From contig CAVPLC010000078.1 of NCBI GenBank assembly GCA_963705835.1, positions 222,193 through 286,192 of the forward strand: DNA of 64,000 bases, in the 5' to 3' direction. A model generated the notes under the pieces. That model was not told where the DNA came from and ran no database searches. It saw nothing but the letters and a program-made list of their open reading frames with translations. Shown here piece by piece: positions 28,101-36,303 of the stretch. Position numbers and translations under genes: made by a program. This stretch comes from Palsa-504 sp963705835 (lineage in GTDB: Bacteria; Actinomycetota; Actinomycetes; Streptosporangiales; Streptosporangiaceae). Each line of letters opens with the position of its first letter. The stretch's first letter is position 1.

Positions 28101-28809
28101 TGCTGCGCTGGTCGGCGACCTTGAAGTAGCGGATCTCGTCGACCGTGTCGCCGAAGAACTCGATCCGCAGCGGGTGCTCCTCGGTGGGCGGGAAGACGTC
28201 GACGATGCCGCCGCGAACCGCGATCTCGCCGCGGCTGGACACCAGGTCGTCGCGCGTGTAGCCGATCTCGACCAGCCTGGCCAGCAGGTCATCGAGCTCA
28301 CAGGCCTGGCCCACCTGGAGGCTGACCGGCTCGAGATCGCCGAGCCCGGCCACGATGGGCTGAAGCAGGCTCCGCGCCGGCGCCACCACCACGGTGAGCG
28401 GCCCGTTCGGCTGGCCCCAGGAAGCGGGGTGGGCGAGCCGCCGCAGCACGGCGATCCGCCGCCCGACCGTGTCCGACTGCGGAGACAGCCGCTCGTGCGG
28501 CAGGGTTTCCCAGCCCGGGAAGCAGGCCACGGTCCCGGCCGGGAGAAACGAGCCGAGGCTCGCGGTCAGGTCGTCCGCCTCACGTGCCGTGGCGGTCACC
28601 GCGAGCACGAACCGGCGCGACAGGGCTGGCCCCTTGGTCAGGGCCGCCGCGAGCAGCGGCCGCAGCGTCGGCGGCGCGACCAGGTCTTCCCCGGCCAGCG
28701 TGGCAGCGCTTCGTTCAAGATCCGGGGTAGTGTCGTATTCCGCACGTGAGACTACGTTATGTAGTTGCGGATCGTCGTCGAGAGTGGTGAGCAGTCCTGC
28801 GAGGCTCAT
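25174..28809 (-). CDS. mfd: transcription-repair coupling factor Mfd
   Basis: The 1211-residue protein from MSLAGLLTTLDDDP has the expected order. A UvrB-like N-terminal region (FPGWETLPHERLSP) comes first, then the RNA-polymerase-binding CarD-like domain (DYVVHEQHGVGRYVEM). The RecG-like translocase follows, with Walker A GDVGYGKTE, DEEQRFGV and the TRG region QLRGRVGRG, and then the C-terminal TRCF domain. It removes stalled RNA polymerase at lesions and recruits UvrA. An in-frame ATG 120 bases upstream exists but the internal one matches family length. Its last about 43 codons have a diverged second copy at 11289-11420, so the 3' end may come from the island. Confidence 0.95.
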   Translation of the reverse strand: MSLAGLLTTLDDDPQLHNVVSRAEYDTTPDLERSAATLAGEDLVAPPTLRPLLAAALTKGPALSRRFVLAVTATAREADDLTASLGSFLPAGTVACFPGWETLPHERLSPQSDTVGRRIAVLRRLAHPASWGQPNGPLTVVVAPARSLLQPIVAGLGDLEPVSLQVGQACELDDLLARLVEIGYTRDDLVSSRGEIAVRGGIVDVFPPTEEHPLRIEFFGDTVDEIRYFKVADQRSIGPAEDGLWAPPCRELLLTPAVRERAKEIAASHPALADILGKLAEGIAVEGMEAFAPVLADRMDLLLDYVPPGGIVLVCDPERVRARAEELVRTSQEFLEASWVNAAWGGEAPIDLGPSAFQPIARIRAAAAALGLPWWTIAPFGITDAEPDEPGLDDRPGLRIPAAGPGDRVPFRINASVAPAYRGDTARMITDVRNWLAENWRVVLVTEGHGPAQRLAEMLRGEEIGARLADLDDVPEPGVPYVTTARIENGFVWPALKLVLLTESDLAGHPAGLPTTRDMRRMPSRRRGGVDPLQLSPGDYVVHEQHGVGRYVEMTSRTAAGATREYLVIEYAPGRRGQPPDRLYVPTDQLDEVTRYSGGEAPTLHRLGGADWAKAKGRARKAVRQIASELIRLYSARMASPGFAFGQDTPWQRELEDAFPYVETPDQLGAIDEVKHDMERPVPMDRLICGDVGYGKTEIAVRAAFKAVQDGKQVAVLVPTTLLVQQHYSTFSERYAPFPVKVRPLSRFQGSAETAETLRGLADGTVDVVIGTHKLLSPETRFARLGLVVIDEEQRFGVEHKEYLKRLRTEVDVLGMSATPIPRTLEMGVAGIREMSTILTPPEDRHPVLTFVGPWDARQVTAAIRRELLRDGQVFFVHNRVSSIRRVAAQVAELVPEARIAVAHGQLNEHELENIMVDFWERKYDVLVSTTIVESGLDIPNANTLIIDRADMYGLSQLHQLRGRVGRGTERAYAYFLYPAETSLTETAHERLATVAQHTEVGAGMYVALKDLEIRGAGNLLGGEQSGHIAGVGFDLYVRMIGEAVNELKGDGPAEKPEVRVELPINAHIPHDYVPGERLRLEAYTRIAAIDSEADAAAVQEELADRYGEPPEPVLNLLEVARLRAAARRVGLTDITAAGNHIRFAPVELPDSRQVRVQRLYPKTVLKPAVCTMLVPVPKTAAIGGQPLRDTELLAWCGEVIRSVLADLPVA
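25284..25298. other. dyad in the mfd 3' coding region (attachment-site-like, right copy)
   Basis: GTACGAGCATCGTAC is a perfect inverted repeat of GTACGA with a 3-base spacer. The matching left copy at 11402-11416 differs in one outer base. The longest identical string shared by the two mfd ends is this 14-base core, and similarity ends a few bases beyond it. That is the pattern expected of a recombination core. Confidence 0.5.
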
Positions 28810-28911
28810 GATGTCCCTGTGATCGCTGTTTGTCCCTTGCCCTGGCTGCCCGGTGACCGCGGCGGGACCCGCAGCGAGGGTCAACCGCCCGTGATCTGGG
28901 CAGCATGAATC

Positions 28912-28935
28912 AGCCGGGTTTTGGTGCACCCGGCT
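28912..28935 (+). terminator. perfect 8-base stem-loop in the leader between mfd and the APS kinase gene
   Basis: AGCCGGGT (28912-28919) pairs with ACCCGGCT (28928-28935) across an 8-base loop. The sequence after it on the plus strand is T-rich (CTCTTTC, later CCTTTTATTC). It lies in the divergent gap, about 40 bases before the likely start of the sulfurylase/APS kinase gene, so an attenuator in that leader is possible. No riboswitch class is recognised. Confidence 0.4.
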
Positions 28936-28977
28936 CTTTCGCGGAACCCTTTTATTCTACGCCCCCGCCGCGGCCCG

Positions 28978-30720
28978 ATGACTGGCGCCGCGGTGAGCTC
29001 CTCTACCAGGTCCGGCGAAGTGCGTTCGCGTGATAAGAAGACCAGAAGAACATCGGAGGCCCTGCTGACTATTCCATCATCCCCAGGATTGCCCGCGCAG
29101 CTCGCGGACTGGCCGGCGTACCCGCTCGATGAGGTGCAGCTGGGGGATCTGGAGCTGCTCACCTCGGGAGCGTTCGCGCCGTTGCGCGGCTTCATGGGTG
29201 CGGCCGACGCGGCCTCGGTCGCCGAGCGCGGCCTGCTGATCGACGGGACACCATGGCCGGTGCCGGTGACGCTCGAGGTGCCCGCCGACGCGGTCCCGGC
29301 TGACGCCCCGCACGTGGTCCTGGCCGATCCGGAGGGCTCCCCGCTGGCCGTGCTCTCGGTCGCCGAACGGTCGGCCGTCTTCGAGCCCGGCGACCCGGGC
29401 GACCCGGCCCGGGTCCGCCTGGCCGGTCCGGTCACGGCGCTGCGCGACCCGGAGCACGGACCATTCCGTCAGCTGCGGCGCCGGCCCGAGGATGTGCGCC
29501 GAGAGCTGTCCGGCGGGACGGTGCTCGGCTACGCGACGTGGCGGCCGCTGAACAAGCGCCACATCGGCCAGTTGCGCCACTACGCCGACCAGCTGAACGC
29601 GCGGCTGCTGGTGCTGCCGCTGGTCGCCGGGCGGGCCGAGGTCGTCACCCGGCCCGAGGCCCTCGTCCGTACCGTGCTCGCGGCCAGGCAGCACCTTCCC
29701 GCCGACACGCTCGTCGTTCCGGTGCCGCTGGCCCGCCGCGCCGCCGGGCCCGCCGCCGACCTGCGCGCGCACGCGATCGTCGCCGCCGCCTACGGCGCCA
29801 CGCACCTGCTGGCCGACCCACCCGAGCTGCCGGAGGCGGCGGGCGGCCCGGCCGGTACCAAGAACGGGACCGTCGCCCTGCCCGGAGTACCGATACCGGT
29901 CATCAGCGCGGGCGAGTGGGCGTACGACCCGCGGTCGGAGGTCTGGCGGCCGCTCGCGCTGATCGAGCCCGGCGCCGAGCACGGCGAGCTGACCGATTCC
30001 GAGCTCGGCGCGCTGCTCGATTCCGGTGCCGAGGTTCCGTTGTGGTTCGCTCCGCAGAGCGTGGCTCGTGAGCTGCGGCGAGCCCGCCCGCCCCGAGCCG
30101 AACGCGGCCTGGCCATCTTCTTCACCGGCCTGTCAGGTTCCGGCAAGTCCACCATCGCCCGCGGCCTGGCCGAGGCGCTCACCGAGCGAGGCGACCGCAC
30201 CGTCTCGCTCCTTGACGGCGATCATGTGCGGCAGCTGCTCTCGGCGGGGCTGAGCTTTTCCCGCGCCGATCGCGACCTCAACATCGCCCGTATCGGATAT
30301 GTCGCGGCCGAGGTCGCGCGCCACGGCGGCATCGCCATCTGCGCTCCGATCGCGCCCTACGCCGCGGCGCGGGCGGTGGCCAGGAAGCTGGTCACCGAGG
30401 TCGGCGACTTCCTGCTGGTTTACGTCTCGACCCCGGTCGAGGTATGCGAGGCGCGCGACCGCAAGGGCCTGTACGCCAAGGCGCGCGCGGGCCTGATCAA
30501 GGGCTTTACCGGAGTGTCCGATCCTTACGAGGTACCGCGCGACGCCGACCTGGTACTCGACACCTCCGCCATGACCCGCGACCAGGCCGTCGACGCGGTG
30601 CTGAAGCTCCTGATCACCGGGGGATGGCTGGCCGACGCGCCCGACGAGCCCAACGGATCCCCGCTGTCCGGGACGCCTGCGCCGATGATCCGGATCGGCC
30701 CTGCGATCCGAAAACTATAG
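28978..30720 (+). CDS. cysC: APS kinase with N-terminal degenerate ATP-sulfurylase domain
   Basis: The protein is about 580 residues from the ATG at 28978 (start uncertain; weak ribosome site). The C-terminal about 200 residues are a complete adenylylsulfate kinase: P-loop GLSGSGKST, LDGDHVRQLL, FSRADRDLNIARIGYVA and RDRKGLYAKARAGLIKGFTG. The N-terminal about 350 residues follow the ATP-sulfurylase fold (EVQLGDLELLTSGAFAPLRGFMG), but the active-site QTRNPxHRxH region reads ATWRPLNKRHIGQL, so it probably has no sulfurylase activity. It makes PAPS from APS. Paralogues of this shape are often tied to sulfation rather than assimilation. Transcribed divergently from mfd. Confidence 0.85.
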   Translation: MTGAAVSSSTRSGEVRSRDKKTRRTSEALLTIPSSPGLPAQLADWPAYPLDEVQLGDLELLTSGAFAPLRGFMGAADAASVAERGLLIDGTPWPVPVTLEVPADAVPADAPHVVLADPEGSPLAVLSVAERSAVFEPGDPGDPARVRLAGPVTALRDPEHGPFRQLRRRPEDVRRELSGGTVLGYATWRPLNKRHIGQLRHYADQLNARLLVLPLVAGRAEVVTRPEALVRTVLAARQHLPADTLVVPVPLARRAAGPAADLRAHAIVAAAYGATHLLADPPELPEAAGGPAGTKNGTVALPGVPIPVISAGEWAYDPRSEVWRPLALIEPGAEHGELTDSELGALLDSGAEVPLWFAPQSVARELRRARPPRAERGLAIFFTGLSGSGKSTIARGLAEALTERGDRTVSLLDGDHVRQLLSAGLSFSRADRDLNIARIGYVAAEVARHGGIAICAPIAPYAAARAVARKLVTEVGDFLLVYVSTPVEVCEARDRKGLYAKARAGLIKGFTGVSDPYEVPRDADLVLDTSAMTRDQAVDAVLKLLITGGWLADAPDEPNGSPLSGTPAPMIRIGPAIRKL

Positions 30721-30733
30721 GGCCATCAGGAAG

Positions 30734-31000
30734 CTATAAGTCCTCGTCCTCGGCCCGGGCGCCTTCCTCGATCCTGGCCCGGAACCCCGCGGCCCGCTGG
30801 CGCCCGTTCTTGATTCGCGCCATCAGCGCGCCCGACATCACATCCCGCTGCCTGGACAGCAGGACGAAGCTGGCTATCCCGCTCACCACGAACGCCAGCG
30901 CAAGCAGCAGCAGCCCACGCGCACCCACCAGGTAGAGCAGGATCATCGAGATGACCAGCAGCAGGATCCGCGCGGAGGTGTAGGCAAATGTGGCTCGCAT
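30734..31000 (-). CDS. DUF4229 small membrane protein
   Basis: The 88-residue protein starts MRATFAYTSARILLL and has two hydrophobic helices (RILLLVISMILLYLVGARG and LLLALAFVVSGIASFVLL). A short basic segment SRQRDVMSGALMARI follows, then an acidic tail EEGARAEDEDL. This matches the actinobacterial DUF4229 family, of unknown function, usually coded near menaquinone or respiratory genes. An upstream ATG would add 12 residues but the MRATFAYT start fits the family. Convergent with the APS kinase gene, 13 bases apart. Confidence 0.8.
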   Translation of the reverse strand: MRATFAYTSARILLLVISMILLYLVGARGLLLLALAFVVSGIASFVLLSRQRDVMSGALMARIKNGRQRAAGFRARIEEGARAEDEDL

Positions 31001-31016
31001 GACAATCTCAGGATAG

Positions 31017-31693
31017 CTAGCTGGCGTCCCGCGCAAACCATCGCCTGACGGTCGGCAGGTCTAGAAGGAAGGCCAGACCGAAGACTGTTCCGATGCCTAC
31101 AGCGGCGCCAGCTACGGTGTCAGTGAAGTAATGCCACCGCAACCCGATGACCCCGATGGCGACCACAGCTCCCAGCACGCAGGCTGCCTGCCGGGATCAG
31201 CACCCGTAGCGTCATGGCCTTAGCCGACTTAGCCGGGGCGAGCAGCAGCATCGCGACCGTCGCGGCGAGAGCGAACACGGTGGCAGTATGCCCGCTCGGA
31301 TAGCTAAGGATGCCCAGATAGGTACGGTGGACCAGAGGCTTGAACAGTCCGTCGTTGAGTCCGACGGCAGCTGGAACAGCGGCCGCGGCGAGTACGGCAC
31401 CGTTGATCCGGCCGACGAGCGAGGCAGGCGACTACGATCGCCGCACTCAGCAGGACGGCTGGAACCTGCGAGCCCGGGTCAGCAAGCCTGGCCGCGAGGC
31501 CTGGATGGCCACTGAGCCAGGTGATGATCGGTGAGTCGATGGCATGGTCGAACGGATCCGTCGTGGCCTGGTGCGCGAATAGCGCGCCGAGCACTATGAC
31601 GAGGATCGTGCAGCAAGCCAGCAGCGCGCCAGCCCAACGACGCGCTGAGGACATCATCAGAGGTCGGCCATACCGAAGATGCCCGCTGTTCAT
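31017..31693 (-). CDS. PAP2-superfamily phosphatase (two frameshifts)
   Basis: Pieces in different frames make one small integral membrane phosphatase. WAGALLACCTILVIVLGALF and DPFDHAIDSPIITWL form the N-terminus. After a frame change near 31425 comes GLNDGLFKPLVHRTYLG and SYPSGHTATVFALAATVAML, holding the K-R and PSGH motifs. After another near 31195 comes GLRWHYFTDTVAGAAVGIG, with the final His and Asp. The family dephosphorylates lipid phosphates such as undecaprenyl pyrophosphate. The start at 31693 overlaps the upstream membrane gene's stop (ATGA). Motif preservation argues for sequencing indels. Confidence 0.7.
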
Positions 31694-32807
31694 GCGTCAG
31701 CGCGGCCCGGGTGGCCGATGGCCCGGCCGGCCCAGGCGCCGAAGCCGCAGCCAAGCAGCGGGCTGAGCAGGAGCACGAGGAGATATCCGGCCGCGAAGGC
31801 GCTGTTGCCCGCCACGTAACCGAGATAGTTGCGGCCGTAGATTGGCGTCCAGCGGCTGACAGCCGGCGTCCACTGGCCGATGTGGCTTGCGGCCCAGTGC
31901 TGGAGCCCGGTGTCATAGGGCAGCAGCGCGATGGTGGCGGTAGACAGAACGGCGACAACCAGCGCGGCGGCCACACCGGTGCACAATCCGCGCCAGGGCG
32001 CCTTGTCTGGCACGGGAACCAACAGCGAGCGAGCTACCTACACGCCGGGTCGCTATCAGCCCTGCCGTCACGGGAGCACACAGCCCCAGCAGCACACCCA
32101 GAGCCATCGCGCTGTCATACAGGTGCGAGGGCCACGAACCGCTGAAGCGAAGCGGGAACCCAAGCGGCCCCAGCGCGTACGCCAGGACACCCATGGCGGC
32201 ACCGGTCACTATGCCGACAGCGACCGTGGCCGGAAACGCCGGCGACCGCCGAGCGGTACAGGTCAGGATCAGAGCCGCGTAACCGGTCATCACGGCCAGG
32301 AAGACAATCTCTCCTAGTCCAGGCACGTGCTGAACCTTGATTGTTCGGCGGGGCATCGGCGACCCGTTCCACCGCCGCCTTGACCACGACCAGGGTGAGA
32401 ACCGCCGCGTAACCGCCGATGCGCAGCAGCTGGGCCCGCCGGCCAGCTGCCACCGGGCCGCGAGTCCGGCGGATGACCCACGGCAGCCCGGCCAGGATCA
32501 CCGCGATCGCGATCACATCGACCCGGTTGATCACGATGGCCGCGTCACCGGGCGGACCTGACCACGCGGTCCACGCCGCACCGGCGGCCGCAGCGGCGAA
32601 CGCGAACGGGTACAGGAGGCTCCGGCCCAGCGCGGCCTCCCGCACGACCCACCGCGTCCCGCCCGCCAGCCAGGCCAGCCGGGGCCAGCCCTCCGGGACT
32701 TCGTACGCCTCCGTCCACAGCGCGCGCGCCCACACCTGGCGATCGGCCGGCAACAACGCCGTCGAGCGCCGGAGCAGCGCCACGATCACCCGCGTCAGCC
32801 AGTTCAT
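31690..32807 (-). CDS. multi-helix membrane protein downstream of PadR (two frameshifts)
   Basis: The reading starts MNWLTRVIVALLRRSTALLPADRQ directly behind padR (ATGA overlap at 32804-32807). It continues through helices such as SLLYPFAFAAAAAGAAWTAW. It changes frame near 32330 (EIVFLAVMTGYAALIL, AMALGVLLGLCAPVTAGLI) and again near 32030 (LCTGVAAALVVAVLSTATIALL, SAFAAGYLLVLLLSPLLGCG). About eight hydrophobic helices are visible in total. No domain is recognised. Membrane proteins behind PadR regulators are often the regulated target, for instance in drug or stress response (inference). Confidence 0.6.
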
Positions 32808-33142
32808 GGCGACATCTTCTCCGCGAGCCGTTGCCGGAGCCTGGCATGCTGCGCAGCCGAGGTGGCGGAAGCAGCCTTGTCAAGCGCCGCCGCGGCGGCC
32901 GCGAGCCCTTCTGGGGTCAGCCGGTACAGGTGCCGCCGCGGCCGGCCGGCCGGCTGCTCGTCCTCCCAGCGCGCCTCGACCAGGCCGCGGTCGGCCAGCC
33001 GGATCAAGACCGGGTACAGGGTGCCCGACTTGAGCCCGGTATCCCTGGCGATCCCGTAGCCGTGCCGCCACTGCGTGGGCGTGGCGGCCAGATCGGCGAG
33101 CACGGCGAGCGTCTGCGCGGAGAATCCGGAACGGTAACCCAT
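32804..33142 (-). CDS. PadR-family transcriptional regulator
   Basis: The protein of about 112 residues has a winged helix: FSAQTLAVLADLA, HGYGIARDTGLKSGTLYPVLIRLADRGLVEARWE, GRPRRHLYRLTPEGLAAAAAAL, the hallmark PadR layout with a short C-terminal helix. The ATG at 33140-33142 with AGGA upstream is preferred over a GTG two codons earlier. It is coupled to the membrane protein gene after it. Two identical palindromes lie just upstream and are its probable autoregulatory operator. Confidence 0.88.
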   Translation of the reverse strand: MGYRSGFSAQTLAVLADLAATPTQWRHGYGIARDTGLKSGTLYPVLIRLADRGLVEARWEDEQPAGRPRRHLYRLTPEGLAAAAAALDKAASATSAAQHARLRQRLAEKMSP

Positions 33143-33153
33143 GGCCACGAATC

Positions 33154-33189
33154 CTACCTAGGTAGAGTTTGTCGTGTCTACCTAGGTAG
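33154..33189. promoter_or_regulatory. twin palindromic operator for the PadR gene
   Basis: The 12-base perfect palindrome CTACCTAGGTAG occurs at 33154-33165 and again at 33178-33189, centres 24 bases apart (a little over two helical turns). It sits between the dehydratase gene and padR, immediately before the padR start. Symmetric paired sites so close to the start codon are typical of self-repression by dimeric winged-helix regulators. That PadR binds here is inference. Confidence 0.65.
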
Positions 33190-33200
33190 GCTGCTCGTCA

Positions 33201-34169
33201 TCAGTCCGCGGCGAGGATGCCCGCCAGCAGCTCCGGGTCGATGTTGCCGCCGGAGAGGACGGCCACCGGCGTCCTGGCCTCCGGCAGCTCGCCGGAGCGG
33301 AACAGGCACGCCGCCACCGCGGCCGCCCCGCCGGGCTCGGCCACCAGCCGGGCCTGCCGCGCGAGCCGCCTGACCGCGGTGATCATCTCGTCCTCGGTCA
33401 CGGTGATGATGTCGGTCACGAGCTCGCGGATGTGGGCGAACGGCAGCGCGCCGACCTGCTCGACCCGCAGCGCGTCCGCGATCGTGCGCTGGACGTCGGC
33501 CGCGGGCCAGGCCACCCGCTCGCCGCGGCGGAACGAGTCGCGGGCGTCCGCGGCGAGTTCGGGTTCGACGCCGACCACCGCCGCCCCCGGACAGGTCGCC
33601 CGGATGGCCGCCGCGATGCCCGAGATCAGCCCGCCCCCGCTGACCGGCACCACGACGAGATCGGCCTCGCGGGCAGTCGGCCGCGATCTCCAGGCCGATC
33701 GTGCCCTGCCCGGCGATGACGGTCCGGTGGTCGAACGGCGGGATCAGCACGTACCCGTGCGCTGGCTACGAGTTCCTCGGTGGCGGCGACCCGGGCGGCG
33801 AGCGTGGGTTCCACGGTGACCAGCTCGGCGCCGTAGTGCTCGATGGCGGCGGTCTTGACCTTCGGGGCGGTGCTGGGCACCACCACCACCGCCCGCACGC
33901 CGAGCAGGGCCGCGGCGTAGGCCACCGCGTGGCCATGGTTGCCGCTCGAATGCGCGATGACCCCGCGCTCCCTGGCCTCGCTGCCCGGCGCCGCTGATCG
34001 CGGCGTAGGCGCCGCGCAGCTTGAACGAGCCGGTGGGCTGCAGCGACTCGGGCTTGATCAGGAGTTCCCGGCTCAACCCCGGGAACGGGACCAGCGGCGT
34101 GCGTACCACCACGGGCGCGAGCAGTCGCGCCGCATCCCGTATCTCGGTCAGGCTGACCAGATCATTCAC
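33201..34169 (-). CDS. ilvA: threonine/serine ammonia-lyase, PLP-dependent (three frameshifts)
   Basis: Segments in successive frames form a single-domain dehydratase of about 320 residues. From the GTG start at 34167-34169 come LVSLTEIRDAARLLAPVVVRTPL and QPTGSFKLRGAYAAIS with the PLP lysine. Then follow AYAAALLGVRAVVVVPSTAPKVK, PPFDHRTVIAGQGTIGLEIA, PVSGGGLISGIAAAIRAT (the glycine loop for PLP phosphate) and AVLSGGNIDPELLAGIL. Frame changes lie near 33970, 33760 and 33670. There is no C-terminal ACT domain, so it is a catabolic or short-type enzyme making 2-oxobutyrate from threonine. All motifs survive. Confidence 0.8.
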
Positions 34170-34413
34170 TCTGCGTATCTCCCCGATCCCTACGTGTCCA
34201 GATCATTCGCATCGCCACTCAAGAACCAGTCGAAACACCTGCACAATCGCGTCAAACTTACTAGAAGTAGCATATTGGTTACTTTTTGGCTCATAACGAT
34301 CCGCGAATCGCCGATCGAATTTTCAGAAATCTAGGTAGAAAGTACTCGTTCAGCGCCAAACTAGAGGGATACCTGACCTGAGGCACGAGGGAGACAGTCG
34401 GAGGGGACTGAAG
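34170..34413 (+). promoter_or_regulatory. AT-rich upstream region of bldC
   Basis: About 240 bases lie between the divergent dehydratase and bldC genes. The portion from about 34240 to 34340 is distinctly A/T-rich for this chromosome (for example TACTAGAAGTAGCATATTGG and TTTTTGGCTC), which suits a developmental promoter. A GAGGGGACTGAAG ribosome site precedes the bldC GTG. No gene is seen in it. Confidence 0.45.
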
Positions 34414-34629
34414 GTGGACGGCAACAACGAGCGCCTGCTCACGCCGGGAGAGGTAGCGGCGCTGTTCCGGGTGGATCCGAAGACTGTCACCCGATGGGCG
34501 GCCTCCGGGCGCATCACGAGCATCCGCACTCCCGGCGGGCACCGCAGGTTCCGCGAGTCCGAAGTGCGCATGTTGCTGCGAGGCGACAGCGAGCCATCAC
34601 CGCAGGGTCACCCGGCCGCCTTACTGTAG
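34414..34629 (+). CDS. bldC: BldC-type developmental regulator (MerR-like HTH)
   Basis: The 71-residue protein reads LLTPGEVAALFRVDPKTVTR, then WAASGRITSIRTPGGHRRFR and ESEVRMLLRG. This is the single MerR-like winged helix of BldC, which in Streptomyces polymerises on tandem repeats and delays the onset of development. GTG start at 34414. It is monocistronic with its own AT-rich promoter region. Length and the GGHRR(F/Y)RE motif match the family closely. Confidence 0.9.
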   Translation: MDGNNERLLTPGEVAALFRVDPKTVTRWAASGRITSIRTPGGHRRFRESEVRMLLRGDSEPSPQGHPAALL

Positions 34630-34663
34630 CCACCTCTCTGAGTCAGCCACTATCTTCATCGGG

Positions 34664-36274
34664 GTGCAGCGTCGTCGTTCCTCCTCGGTAGCCAGGCCCT
34701 CCCCGCTGCGAAGGACCGGTTCGCTGCTTGCCTCGGTCTCGGTCCTGTGGGGAATGGGGAGCCTCGGGGCCGGGCCCGCCTCCGCGGCGATCCTGCCGTC
34801 CCCGGCCGCTGGCGCTTCTTCGTGGACGGTGTACCACGATGATCCGGCCGGCACGGGCATCGCGGGGCCGGTGAGCGGCGTCGACACCAATGCTCCGGTG
34901 TGGACGTCGCCGGCCTTGGACGGGCAGATCTATGGCGAGCCGCTGATAGACGCGGGCCGGGTCTACGTGGCGACCGAGAACGACACCGTGTACGCGCTGT
35001 CGGCGGCCAGCGGCACGGTGGTCTGGTCGGCGCACCTGGGCCAGCCGGTACCCGCGGGATCGCTGCCCTGCGGCAACATCGAGCCCACCGTGGGCATCAC
35101 CGGCACGCCGGTCATCGACCGGTCGCGGAACGAGATCTTCGTGGTCGCCGACGAACTGGTCGGCGGGAGCCCGGTACACCGGCTGGTCGGGCTCGGCACG
35201 GCGTCGGGCGCGATCGAGATGAGCCAGGGCGTGGACCCGGCCGGGGCGGATCCCGCGGCGCTGCTTCAGCGCACCGGGCTGACGCTGGACGCCGGCCGGG
35301 TGGTGTTCGGCTTCGGCGGCAACTTCGGCGACTGCGCCAGCTACCGCGGCCGGGTGGCCGCGGTTCCGGAAACGGGCGGGACGCCGGAGTACTTCACCGT
35401 CGACGCCGCGCCGGGCGAGTCGCAGGGGGCGGTCTGGATGGGCGGCGCCGCGCCGGTGGTGGACGGCGACGGCCACGTCTGGGTCAGCACCGGGAACGGA
35501 TCGGTCCACTCCGCCGGGCAGGCCTACGACGACAGCGACGGCGTCCTGGAGTTGTCGTCCTCCCTGCGGCTGGTGCAGTTCTTCGCGCCGAGCACGTGGC
35601 CCGCGGACAACGCCCAGGATCTGGACATGTCCACCGCGCCGGTCCTGCTGCCCGACGGCCAGGTGATGGTGGCCGGGAAAGCTGGGATCGTCTACCTGCT
35701 CAGCGGCGTCCGCCTGGGCGGCATCGGCGGGCAGCAGGCCGATCTCGGGCGGGCCTGTGGCGACGACATCGACGGCGGCGCCGCGGTATCCGGCATGACG
35801 GTCTACCTGCCCTGCCTCAGCGGCACCATCGCGGTCCGGGCGACCAGTTCTCCCCCAGGGCTGCATCTGTTGTGGAGCTCGGGAACGGGTGGCGGGCCCC
35901 CCATCGTGGCCGCCGGCCTGGTCTGGACCATCGGGCAGAACGGCACGCTGTACGGCCTCGATCCAGCGACAGGAGAGGTCCGGCAGCAGGCCACGATCGG
36001 CGTCCCAGCCAATCACTTCCCGACTCCGACCGTGGCCGGCGGCCTGCTGATCGCGGCCAGCGCGGACAGGGTCGTGGCCTTCGCCGCACCCGCCCCTGGC
36101 GCGCAGCCCGTCACGGCCCCGCCCGTCAGTCCGGCACCTTCCGCAAGCGGTCAGGCCCATCAGGCGCAGGTCCATAAGGCGACGGCGGAGCCCATCGCCG
36201 CGATTGTCGTCGTCGTCCTGGTCGTGGTCATCGGCGCCTTGTTCGCCTGGCGATGGCCACGCCGCGGCCGCTAG
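34664..36274 (+). CDS. secreted, membrane-anchored PQQ-type beta-propeller protein
   Basis: The 536-residue protein has a GTG start and an N-terminal signal (LLASVSVLWGMGSLGAGPASA). Repeated blades such as PLIDAGRVYVATENDTVYAL, PVIDRSRNEIFVV, PVVDGDGHVWVSTGNG, PVLLPDGQVMVAGKAGIVYLL and LVWTIGQNGTLYGLDPATG are the outer-strand pattern of PQQ-dependent dehydrogenase-like propellers. After a Pro/Ala linker a single helix (IAAIVVVVLVVVIGALFAW) and an RR tail anchor it to the membrane. No PQQ ligand set can be claimed, so a binding or assembly role is as likely as catalysis. Confidence 0.85.
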   Translation: MQRRRSSSVARPSPLRRTGSLLASVSVLWGMGSLGAGPASAAILPSPAAGASSWTVYHDDPAGTGIAGPVSGVDTNAPVWTSPALDGQIYGEPLIDAGRVYVATENDTVYALSAASGTVVWSAHLGQPVPAGSLPCGNIEPTVGITGTPVIDRSRNEIFVVADELVGGSPVHRLVGLGTASGAIEMSQGVDPAGADPAALLQRTGLTLDAGRVVFGFGGNFGDCASYRGRVAAVPETGGTPEYFTVDAAPGESQGAVWMGGAAPVVDGDGHVWVSTGNGSVHSAGQAYDDSDGVLELSSSLRLVQFFAPSTWPADNAQDLDMSTAPVLLPDGQVMVAGKAGIVYLLSGVRLGGIGGQQADLGRACGDDIDGGAAVSGMTVYLPCLSGTIAVRATSSPPGLHLLWSSGTGGGPPIVAAGLVWTIGQNGTLYGLDPATGEVRQQATIGVPANHFPTPTVAGGLLIAASADRVVAFAAPAPGAQPVTAPPVSPAPSASGQAHQAQVHKATAEPIAAIVVVVLVVVIGALFAWRWPRRGR

Positions 36275-36277
36275 CAG

Positions 36278-36303
36278 GACCCGGCGGGCACCGCCACCGG
36301 GTC
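36278..36303. terminator. bidirectional hairpin between convergent genes
   Basis: GACCCGG (36278-36284) pairs with CCGGGTC (36297-36303) around a 12-base loop, located between the stop of the propeller gene and the stop of the convergent small gene. It has no U-tract, as is common in this group. Confidence 0.5.

Noticed and set aside
25816..28749. Very long open frame on the plus strand opposite mfd
   Set aside because: Its product is Arg/Gly/Asp-rich low-complexity sequence with no motif. It mirrors the mfd codons and is a by-product of high GC at third positions. The mfd motifs on the minus strand are unambiguous.
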